Both the position numbers and the translations under genes were made by a program. DNA of 15,042 bases from Spirogloea muscicola (Eukaryota; Streptophyta; Zygnematophyceae; Spirogloeales; Spirogloeaceae), in the NCBI GenBank assembly GCA_009602725.1, contig WELB01000058.1, forward strand, positions 523,625-538,666, written 5' to 3'. A model generated the notes under the pieces. The model was not told the origin of the DNA. It saw only the letters and a list, made by a program, of their open reading frames with translations, and searched no databases. Positions 1 through 6,912 of this stretch are shown piece by piece; positions within the stretch are counted from its first letter, which is position 1; each line of letters opens with the position of its first letter.

Positions 1-368
1 CCACCGCACCCCCCCCCCTCCCTCCTCCCGGGGGGGCGGGCATCTCCCTCCCCTCCGCCACGTGTCGGTGGCCCGCCGCGGGCCTCGGCCTCGCAGCGCC
101 CACCACCTTCTGATGGGAATCCCTGACGGCAGCGCCGTCTCGGGACGACCCCCTCCTTTGACGGCGGTTCCCATTAAGGAAACTGGGCGCTGCCATTGGG
201 AAATGCCATCAAAAGGGAAGCGCGGCCTACCCCGCGGCCACGCGTCGCGCGGAGGGCCCCCGCCGGGCCCGGACGTCTCGGAGCGCCAGCAGATCTTTCG
301 TCACCGGCCCCGCCGGCCAGCCGCCTGGCACCCTGGGCTCGTGGCTCCGGGCTCCGGGTTCGAAGATA
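1..368. other. GC-rich stretch without a recognised gene
   Basis: This stretch begins with C/G homopolymer-rich DNA (about 1-50) and is strongly GC-rich throughout. Open frames exist on both strands but look like by-products of the base composition: none gives a recognisable domain. Around 165-215 there are words such as CCATTGGGAAATGCC that faintly resemble the CCATTGGGAGTGCC box ending the retroelement copies nearby, so part of it may be older retroelement debris. No RNA gene or splice structure could be supported. Confidence 0.4.
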
Positions 369-488
369 GTGCTCGCCCATTGAGGATAGGGGCTGGAAAA
401 GCCAGCCCTGAACAAAGCGCGAGAAGGGGGCAAGGGGAAGCGCTAAGAAAAAACAAGCACAAAGAGAAACAAAGCAGCTACGAATCAC
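369..488 (-). repeat. 3' UTR of retroelement fragment E with perfect hairpin
   Basis: Directly downstream (minus strand) of the stop codon of fragment E lies a version of the retroelement 3' UTR. It keeps the GTAGCTGC word near its start and a stem-loop at 390-408: a 7-bp stem GGGCTGG/CCAGCCC around a 5-base loop CTTTT on the minus strand. The copy ends near AATGGGCGAGCACT, a diverged form of the family's 3' terminal box. Compared with fragment D, a segment of roughly 50 bases is missing just after the stop codon. No poly(A) tail follows. Confidence 0.7.
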
Positions 489-721
489 TCAGTAACCCCT
501 GCTAAGCAGCCGCAGATCAGAGATGCTAGGCTCCTGGAAGTGGGTCCCCTGGCCAGAGCCAGAGGCAGCAGCCAGGGCTCTGCCGGCACGAAGGTGCAGC
601 GCGCGGGCCATAGACCTCTGCAGCGAGACGGCCAGGCGCATACGGACACTTGCGCCAGCGACCCGGCTGCAGGAAAGTCCACCGGCTCCCCATGGAAGCG
701 ACGGGCGATGGCGTGGCGGGT
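489..721 (-). pseudogene. Retroelement fragment E: C-terminal end of endonuclease ORF
   Basis: The minus strand encodes the last ~75 residues of the same ORF that copy A carries at 6540-6766. Shared words include SLQRSMA, ALHLRAGRALAA and SDLRLL, followed by a TGA stop at 491-489. Homology starts near RHAIARR (about 715) in one frame and switches frame near 645-650, between GSLAQV and MRLAVSL, so the fragment is both severely 5'-truncated and frameshifted. Everything upstream (reverse transcriptase, zinc knuckle, endonuclease core) is absent. It is a dead fragment; confidence in the family assignment rests on the amino-acid match with copy A. Confidence 0.8.
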
Positions 722-724
722 CCA

Positions 725-750
725 GTGCCCCCAATGGGAGTGCCACTTCT
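725..750 (+). repeat. Isolated 26-base retroelement 3' end (stub F)
   Basis: This matches the last 26 bases of copy A (6887-6912) at 24 of 26 positions, including the box GGGAGTGCCACTTCT. No hairpin or other element sequence precedes it; instead it abuts the 5' edge of minus-strand fragment E. It could be an extremely truncated insertion or a recombination scar. Confidence 0.6.
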
Positions 751-771
751 CCAGTGCTCTCCCATGCTGTT

Positions 772-947
772 TGAGGCTCCTCACTCGGAACTATTGAGAG
801 GTCCATCCTCCCCCCGTTCAGACATAGCATTTCCAGGGGAGTGCCACTTCTTCGTAGCTGCTAAACGCTTTTGGGCCCTTCGAACCGTTGTCAATTCTTT
901 CGGGGCTGGCTTTTCACAGCCCTTGCCCCATTTGGAGTGCCAGTTCT
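772..947 (+). repeat. Retroelement fragment C: last codons plus 3' UTR
   Basis: Plus-strand copy of the family's 3' end. It starts with the final codons (LRLLT-NY, stop at 795-797) and continues through a 3' UTR that parallels copy A: the GTAGCTGCT word, the GCCCTTCGAACC word, and a hairpin with stem GGGCTG (903-908) and CAGCCC (917-922), then the terminal box TTTGGAGTGCCAGTTCT. Within it, at 837-851, a second copy of the terminal box (GGGGAGTGCCACTTCT) replaces the corresponding UTR bases, suggesting a nested insertion or template switch. Confidence 0.75.
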
Positions 948-1065
948 CCTCTATTTCATCTCCTAGATGGGTTTAAGGCGCCATTGTCATCTGTTGCAGA
1001 ATCTGCGCCTTCGGGCTCGGGCTCAAGGATCCCGGGCCGGCTTTGGCTCTTCCAATTAAGAAAGA

Positions 1066-1213
1066 AGAAGTGGCACTCCCAATGGGGGCAAGTGCTGAGA
1101 AAAGCCAGCCCGAAAAGGATTGACAAAGGTTCGAAGGGGCCAAAAACGCTTAGCAGCTACGAAGGGGCCTGAAGAAGTCTATGTCAGAACGGGGGGCGGA
1201 TGGACCACTCAAT
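1066..1213 (-). repeat. Retroelement fragment D: 3' UTR, minus strand
   Basis: Read on the minus strand this begins TGAGTGGTCCATCC, equivalent to the stop codon and following bases of copy A, and ends with CCCATTGGGAGTGCCACTTC. The central words GTAGCTGCT and CCCCTTCGAACCTTTGTCAA are well kept. The hairpin is weakened: GGGCTG faces CAGCAC, leaving one mismatch in the stem. Only the UTR is present, so this is a very short 5'-truncated insertion or a residue of deletion. Confidence 0.75.
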
Positions 1214-1216
1214 CAG

Positions 1217-2104
1217 GAAAAGGAGGCCCCTGGTACCTGTTCAGCAATCTTCATCTTGGGGTGGCCAATCACAGCCTCCACTGGAAGAGTATTTCTCCTG
1301 TTCAGCAGAAGAAGCAGCTCTCACAAACTGGGCGAGGGGTGTAGAACTTGGAACTCTGTTCAGGGACTCGGAAACACTGCTGGGGCGCCAGTGCGCCTCC
1401 GCCGTAGCCCCGGCCATGGAGCCGTCGCGCCAGCCTCTGGCCGCGGCGGTGCTCTCCTGCGGCGGTGCTCGGGCAGACGGCTTAGGTGGCCCCGAGAGGC
1501 TGGGCGCCACCGCTGGGCTGTGACGCCCAGTACGGCCGCCTCCGCGTAGGTAGCCTATTCGGCGGCTAATGCTGGCCGTGCCGGGCAGCCGTCGTCGTCC
1601 GCCAGTTTCTGCCAGGGCGTGCCACCATATTGCTTATAGGTGCAGAGGACCTGACGTGCCGGCTTGAGTACTGCCTCTTCGGGAGACCTCCTCCACCTTC
1701 GACAAGCACCGCGCGCCTTCTCTCTTCGACAAGCAGAAGGAAAAGACTCGTCGCAGGCCAGTCGTCTACATCAGCAGAGGAGGAACCCGGCATGTTGGGC
1801 CGTCAACCCGATCCACTGAGCTTTAACGTCATCAGCACTTAGACTCAACAGCTTCAGCTTTGTTGCTGGGGCCACAGTGTTGCGAGCACCGTGGCTGATC
1901 TGTTGATTTTTCAACTCTGGCTTCTCCTGATGTTGCTCCTGTCAATCGCGTTCAGCAGCCTCGGCTTCTTGTCTCCTCCACACAGCGTCCTCAATCAGAC
2001 ATCTGCCATTCGCTGGAGGAACAGCAGACTGCCCTCGTCCTGGCGGTCCAGGAGCAGATCCGCTCATGGCGGCACGCAAGAGCTACCAGACAGTCAGTCA
2101 CACA
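1217..2104. other. Stretch without a recognised gene; two start-less open runs
   Basis: No protein family was recognised here. Two plus-strand runs are open but have no ATG: one at about 1663-1835 containing the duplicated word TTCGACAAGCA (1699 and 1726), and one at about 1897-2186 with a helix-like segment (LEEQQTALVLAVQEQIRS). They could be exons of an unrecognised gene, debris of an unrecognised mobile element, or chance. I found no splice sites that join them convincingly. Confidence 0.3.
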
Positions 2105-2240
2105 GACAGCTGAGGCTCCGTCCTCACTCAGAGATCAGCCACACACTCACAAGACAGCACAGGCTTTGCGCTCACGCAAAGATTAGCCACGCATTCTCGC
2201 AGATAGCACAGGCTCCGCCATGACGCAGAGAGTGGCAGCC
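2105..2240 (+). repeat. Degenerate ~48-bp tandem repeat, nearly three units
   Basis: Three successive segments starting GACAGC, GACAGC and GATAGC (about 2105, 2153 and 2202) align with a period of 48-49 bases. Shared words include AGGCTCCG / AGGCTTTG, CTCACGCA-AGA and AGCCAC. The third unit is incomplete. The units differ from one another at many positions, so this is an old minisatellite. The last codons of a start-less open stretch overlap its left part. Confidence 0.55.
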
Positions 2241-3180
2241 ATAGCGAAGTGTTCCGGAACACCAGCACATTCGCCGCAGATCCAGAAATGTTCATCGAGC
2301 CAGATGTGCCTGGGCAACCCTATCCACAGAGAGCGCTCCCCTGGCTCACTAGCCTATACCAGATGGTCGCCCAGCCCACTCGCTGGTTCACCGTACTACC
2401 ACTTTTGACAGAATGGTTCGCCAACCCAAATTGCTCCTTCACCACGTCACTTCAATCAACTTGGTCATCAACTCCTAGTCTACCTTACTGTGCAATGTGC
2501 AGGACACCATGCGCCACTGCAGAAGCTAGAGCACTGTGAAGGAAATGTCAACACACACTGGGATACTCCAGATATTCACTTGTGCTACTCGTGCAGGACG
2601 ACTTGGGGCATCCAGAACTGATTCAGGTAAGGTCAACATCTAGTCAACCCTGCAAAAAGTAGAGTGAAGGAGTGGACGTCAAAGACCGACTCTGCAGTAC
2701 TGCTCGCAGTGCTCTGCCCTTGACCGTGTACAAACGTAGGCCTGCTCTGTACACATGGTCTTCCCGCAAGCTTGATGTTTATGAACAGAGGCATAGACCT
2801 AAGGGCGGGGAGACAAGTGGGGCGCTGCCTGCTGAACAAGTCACTCTCGTGCTCGAGACAGGCCTCTGACAAGCTCGCTAGGTGGCCACGTCTGACCAGC
2901 TCCACGGCAAACTCACCCTCTCTGCGTGAGCTAAGACGGCATGGTGGACAAGATCCACGATGGCATTTGCCTTGCCCGTGAGCGCAAGCTTGTGACAATG
3001 CCGCACACGCTGCAGGGTGCAAGCACCTGTGGACTGACAATTGTGACATGCAGATGCAGCAGTGGTGGACCACAAGGAGCTTGGCGCTCGTCCGATGGTC
3101 ATACGACTTGACCCATCAAAATCATGCAGGACAGGCATCAGGCCTCTGCACTGCCATCAGGCAGGGGTGGATATACAAAA
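2241..3180. other. Intergenic stretch, right part probably SFT2 3' UTR
   Basis: Base composition falls relative to the flanking coding exons. A plus-strand run at 2249-2539 and a minus-strand run at 2633-3073 are open but resemble no family I know and lack support from splice sites or neighbours. The segment immediately left of 3181 is downstream of the SFT2-like stop codon on the minus strand and is most simply its 3' UTR; I could not place the polyadenylation site. Confidence 0.4.
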
Positions 3181-4280
3181 TCAGCGGCCGCTGAAGCAGG
3201 CCACGAGCGTGGACGAGGCAGTGGAGGTGAGGAAGCGAATGCCGGCGGAGCCGCCGGGGAAGTAGGACACGACGTAGTAGAGCAGCGCCGTGACCTGCAG
3301 GCCTGACGCCGCCACTGAGAGGACGTAGTTGTGGTAGACCACGGACGCCGTGATTGTGGCCGCCATACTGAGCACAAAGAACACCGTGTATGGCAGCCTC
3401 TGATGCAGACAGGCACGTAGCGCACAAAGTCAGTGGCGTGCTGCTGTGGGCACTGCACGGCAGGACAATGTTGCCAAGGGCAGGAGGCGATGCTAGGAGG
3501 GTTGAGGCTCACGTCCGGCGTGGTCATGTGCCGGAGCTGCACCATGGGGCCCTTGAGCGCGAAGAAGGAGGCCATGACGAGCGCACAGCCGAGAGTGAAG
3601 GAGAGCGCGAATTTCTGCGGCGCGAGCACGAGGAACGGCAGGAAGACGGCGAACGCGAGGGAGATGAAGAAGGCGCCGGCAGCGACCAGGACGCCGAATG
3701 TGGCGAGCGCCTGGCGCGAGGGCATCACCGCCGCTGCGCTCTGGATGTTGCCCGGCAGCTCCTTGGCGGTGCGCTGCACGCTGCGCTCCGAAGCGGCGCC
3801 AGCACGGGCATGCTCAGCACGGCAGGCACGGCTTGGGAAGGGCCTCATCAGTAAGATCAGTGTCACGACGCCGCGAGTGGCGGGAGGGCAGGCGAGGGAG
3901 GTCTCACGTGCTGAATGCCCCCGTGAAGGTGTCGTTGGCCATGCGCAGGAGCGGCGCCAGGGACTCTCCTGCGCCTGCAAGGCCGGCCTCAACGTCGCCG
4001 GCGACGGTTCCGCTTGTGGACCCTCCTGCCTCCTGTGAGGAGCCGCGACAAGGGCCCCGGTGTCGGCGTGATTGTCGGCGGGAGGGACAGACGAGAAGAA
4101 TGAGAGGAGGAGGTGGAGGGGGGGAGAGGAGAGGGGAATGCAGGCGCGCACTACCTGGGAGGCGGCATGCGAGTTCCACTCGGCCAGGAGGGAGGGCGCG
4201 CCCTGGCCCCCGGCGGGCCGTGCCGCCCCGCCGCCGCCGCCGAGGCCGCCATTGAACCACCCCTGGATCATCTCGCGCAT
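3181..4280 (-). CDS. SFT2: SFT2-like vesicle transport protein, four exons
   Basis: Predicted exons on the minus strand are 4280-4155, 4032-3908, 3780-3513 and 3399-3181; all introns are GT-AG and all phases agree (0, 2, 0), giving 245 residues. The N-terminal half (about 1-105) is soluble and glycine/alanine-rich. Four hydrophobic segments follow at about 112-136, 141-158, 178-194 and 198-218, in the order expected of the Got1/Sft2-like family, and the signature YxxSYxP is present (YVVSYFP, about 215-221). Known SFT2 proteins act in fusion of endosome-derived vesicles with the Golgi, as integral membrane proteins. It is longer than the yeast protein because of the N-terminal part. The start at 4280 was chosen because exon 1 has no earlier in-frame ATG. 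A single long open frame runs across much of the locus but includes introns. The function is inferred from family membership. Confidence 0.85.
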
Positions 4281-4440
4281 CGGCCCGTGCCGCCGCGCAT
4301 CCCCCCGCCAGCCGCCGCCGCCGTCCGCCCGCGCCGCAGCCGCCGAGCTGCGGCCCCTCCNTGGCGGCGGCGGTCGTGGCAGCTGGCGGCGGCGGCGGCG
4401 TCGCAGCGCGCGGGGCGCTGGCAGGGCCGCTGCGCCTCTG
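4281..4440 (-). promoter_or_regulatory. CGG-rich leader/promoter region of SFT2-like gene
   Basis: Directly upstream of the SFT2-like start is GC-rich DNA with many GCC/CGG triplets and one undetermined base (n at 4361). No TATA-like element was seen. Long open frames on both strands here are explained by the triplet composition. Because retroelement debris begins by about 4556, the native upstream region of this gene may be as short as about 275 bases. Confidence 0.4.
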
Positions 4441-4555
4441 GGTCCAACCTCCGGTTGTGGCTTTCGAATATGTTACCTTCGCCCCTGTTAGCAATTTTTG
4501 CTGTTCTCTCTGCACATAGAGTGTGACTGGCTGCTCACGTTATCTTTCTTATTCC

Positions 4556-4584
4556 AAAGCCAGCCCAAAAAGAATGGACAAAAC
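4556..4584 (-). repeat. Remnant of retroelement 3' UTR (fragment H)
   Basis: On the minus strand this reads like the part of the copy A 3' UTR leading into the hairpin: a TTTGTC-ATTCTTTTT word followed by GGGCTGGCTTT. The match stops in the hairpin loop, so the right arm and terminal box are missing. The rest of 4441-4733 is AT-richer and shows no gene. The orientation is the same as copy B, but no endonuclease-coding sequence lies beside it, so it cannot simply be the missing end of copy B. Confidence 0.5.
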
Positions 4585-4733
4585 CTAATCTCCATATCTG
4601 GTTAATAGGATCTGTACTCATTTCACTAGAGGCACTTTTCTACTTATTTTCGTCTTTTGGTTGAGCGCTGGCGATGGACGTGCACGACAGAAATGTGCAT
4701 TAAGTGATGGAGTGCCCAGTGTGGCCAAGCACC

Positions 4734-6766
4734 TAGGCGGCAGCCCTGGATCTCCACCCTGACTGGATGGTCCTGGCAGTCGATGTGCAAAACGCCTTCA
4801 ACAGCGTTGAACGCAGCGCCATCGCCGAGAAGCTGCGAGCGGCCTTCCCTTCCCTCCTCCCCTTCTTCCGCCTAGGCAACGGCCAGCCCAGCGACCTTCT
4901 CTTCTCTTCTCTGGAGGACAGGGCGTGGCGCGGTGGAGACGCTGCAGTCGAGGACGGGCACACGCCAGGGGGATCCTCTAGCAGGGTTCTTCTTTACGCT
5001 GGCTCACAACCGAGCTCTCAAGGCCACTGCGGCTGCGCACCCCGGCGTTCTCCTGCCGTCCTACGCCGACGACACCACACTCGTCGGCAGCCCAGGGGAC
5101 GTGTCAGCAGCCACCAGCAGTCACAGCCACCTTCCAGCAGCAGCTAGCCGTCCTTGGCATGTCCATCCGCCCCGAGAAGTGCGTTGCGTGGTCTCCGCGT
5201 GGCCTCCTTGCCCCCTTGCCCCTGCCGCCGGGGTGCCCGACTCCCCCAAGTGGCCTCACCATCCTAGGGGTCCCGTTCGGCACGCCGGCATTCGTCAACG
5301 GGCACCTGCGCGTCCACCTTCAGGAGCACCTCCAGCCGGTGGCCCGCCTCCCCGAGCTGCAGGACATGCAGCTGGCGATTGCCATGCTCACCAGATGCAT
5401 TGTGCAGCGTCCCCACTACCTGGCGCGGACGACCCCCCCCTGCCCCGATGTGCTGGATGCCTACACCACGTTCGACGTGGGAGTCATGGAGGGCGTGGCG
5501 GCCCTCATCCGCCACCCTGGCTTCCTCGACTCGCCAGCTGCAACGCTCCAGGCCACTCTGCCCCCTGGCCAGGGCGGCCTCGGCTGCCGCTCGCTCGCGC
5601 GCGTCTCCAGGCCAGCATTCCTTGGCAGCTGGGCCCAGGTCGCCACATCAGTGGCGCAGCGCTTCCTCCATTATGGGCGGCCCCTGTTGCAGCAGGTTGT
5701 GGAGGAGGTGGCGACCGGCTCGTTGCCCTTTCAGGAGGCGCTCCGCTCAGCCCAAGACGGGTTACTTGCGGAGCACCCTGCCCTTGCAGAGAGCGTGGTC
5801 CCGTTTGCCCACCTTGCCCACACCACCGACTCGCAGGCGCAGGCGCGCTACATGGCGGCCGTCGACAAGGCGTCGTTCACGGCTCGCTGCAGCTCCTCCC
5901 GGCCAGCGACGTGCGCGGCCGTGCGCGGCTGCTATCGGCCGCCTCCCCCGACGCGGCAGCCTGGCTCTCCGCGCTTCCGTTGTATGATGCCCTCAGGCTG
6001 CCTGATGAGCTGTTCCGCACAGCCACCCATCACCCATCGCCTGCTGGGCCTCCCCCCGCCCTGCCTGCTGGGCGTGCTGCAGTGCGAGTGTGGGGAGCGG
6101 TCGACGGACCCGGCGGAGCTGGCGGCGCACATCCTCCGCTGCGCCACTGGAGGTGAACGTACAAAGGCTCACGATCTTCTGCGTGATGCCATGTTCGGCA
6201 TCTTCCAGGAGGCCGGCTACACGGTCGCAATGGAGAACACCTCTGTTATGCCCATCCTCCAGAGGGCCGACGGACCCCATACGCGCCGTGTCGACCTGGT
6301 GGCGTCCACGCCGGGCGGCGGCGCGCGCATCATCGCCGACGTGGTCACCACCAATGTGGTCGACCGCTCCAACCCGGGGCTCTCTGCCTCGCTGGCTGGC
6401 CACGCTGCCACGAAGGCCGCTCGCAGCAAGGCGGCCAAGCACTCCGACCACCCACCTGCTGATGAGTTCGTCCCCTTGGCTGTGGACGTACACGGGGCTC
6501 TCGGATCCCAGTGGCTTGACCTGCTGGCCAGGCTTGCGCGGCGGGCTGTGTCTCGTAGGCGCGGCGAGCCGGCTGACTTCAACGCTGCTGGCTCCTGGGC
6601 CCAGGTCTACCGGATGAGACTGTCTGCATCCCTTCAGCGGTCCATGGCCCACGCTCTGCATCTGCGTGCTGGCCGTGCTCTCGCTGCGGTCTCCGGCTTT
6701 CGACAGGGGGATACTTTTCCGGCAGCTAGTCTGTCGGATCTGAGGCTCCTCACTCGTCACTACTGA
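4734..6766 (+). pseudogene. Non-LTR retrotransposon ORF, copy A (RT + zinc knuckle + RLE)
   Basis: A 5'-truncated ORF of a LINE-type element encoding reverse transcriptase and endonuclease for target-primed insertion. Reading through frames in order: RT motif A (AVDVQNAFNS, catalytic Asp codon at 4782), motif B (TRQGDPLAG), motif C (YADD, 5062-5073), motif D (PEKCVAW) and motif E (ILGVPF). Downstream come a cysteine/histidine knuckle (CECG at 6083 to HILRC ending 6142) and a restriction-like endonuclease core with RVDLV (Asp at 6293) and IADVV (Asp at 6338), then a conserved tail ending DLRLLTRHY and TGA at 6764. The frame changes at about 4905-4933, 5105-5135, 5875-5890 and 6022-6045, so the copy is dead unless these are sequence errors. 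Domain order matches R2/NeSL/CRE-type elements; because the N-terminus is missing, a dual-endonuclease (Dualen/RandI) element of green algae is not excluded. Confidence 0.9.
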
Positions 6767-6912
6767 GTGATCCATCCTCTTCCTGCTCTACCATAGCCTC
6801 TTCAGTCCCCTTTGTAGCTGCTCCACGCTTTTTCGGCCCCTTCGAACCTTTGTCAATTCTTTTTGGGCTGGCTTTTTTGCAGCCCTTGCCCCCATTGGGA
6901 GTGCCACTTCTC
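6767..6912 (+). repeat. 3' UTR of retrotransposon copy A with terminal hairpin
   Basis: The 146 bases after the copy A stop codon are the best-preserved example of the 3' UTR found five or more times in this window. Near its end a stem of GGGCTG (6865-6870) and CAGCCC (6880-6885) encloses a U-rich loop, followed by the terminal box CCCATTGGGAGTGCCACTTC. There is no poly(A) tail. In related elements the 3' RNA structure is what the reverse transcriptase recognises at insertion; that role is inferred here. The end abuts the interior of copy B. Confidence 0.8.

Noticed and set aside
2633-3073. 146-codon minus-strand open frame
   Set aside because: No family resemblance, no supporting context, and it lies where the SFT2-like 3' UTR is expected.
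3138-4280. One continuous 380-codon minus-strand frame over the SFT2-like locus
   Set aside because: It reads through three introns and leaves the SFT2 frame after the third exon; spliced exons give a family-like protein of 245 residues with the right C-terminus.
4072-4526. Several overlapping long frames on both strands in the CGG-rich leader
   Set aside because: They are explained by triplet-biased GC-rich sequence lacking stops and include an ambiguous base; no domain is visible.
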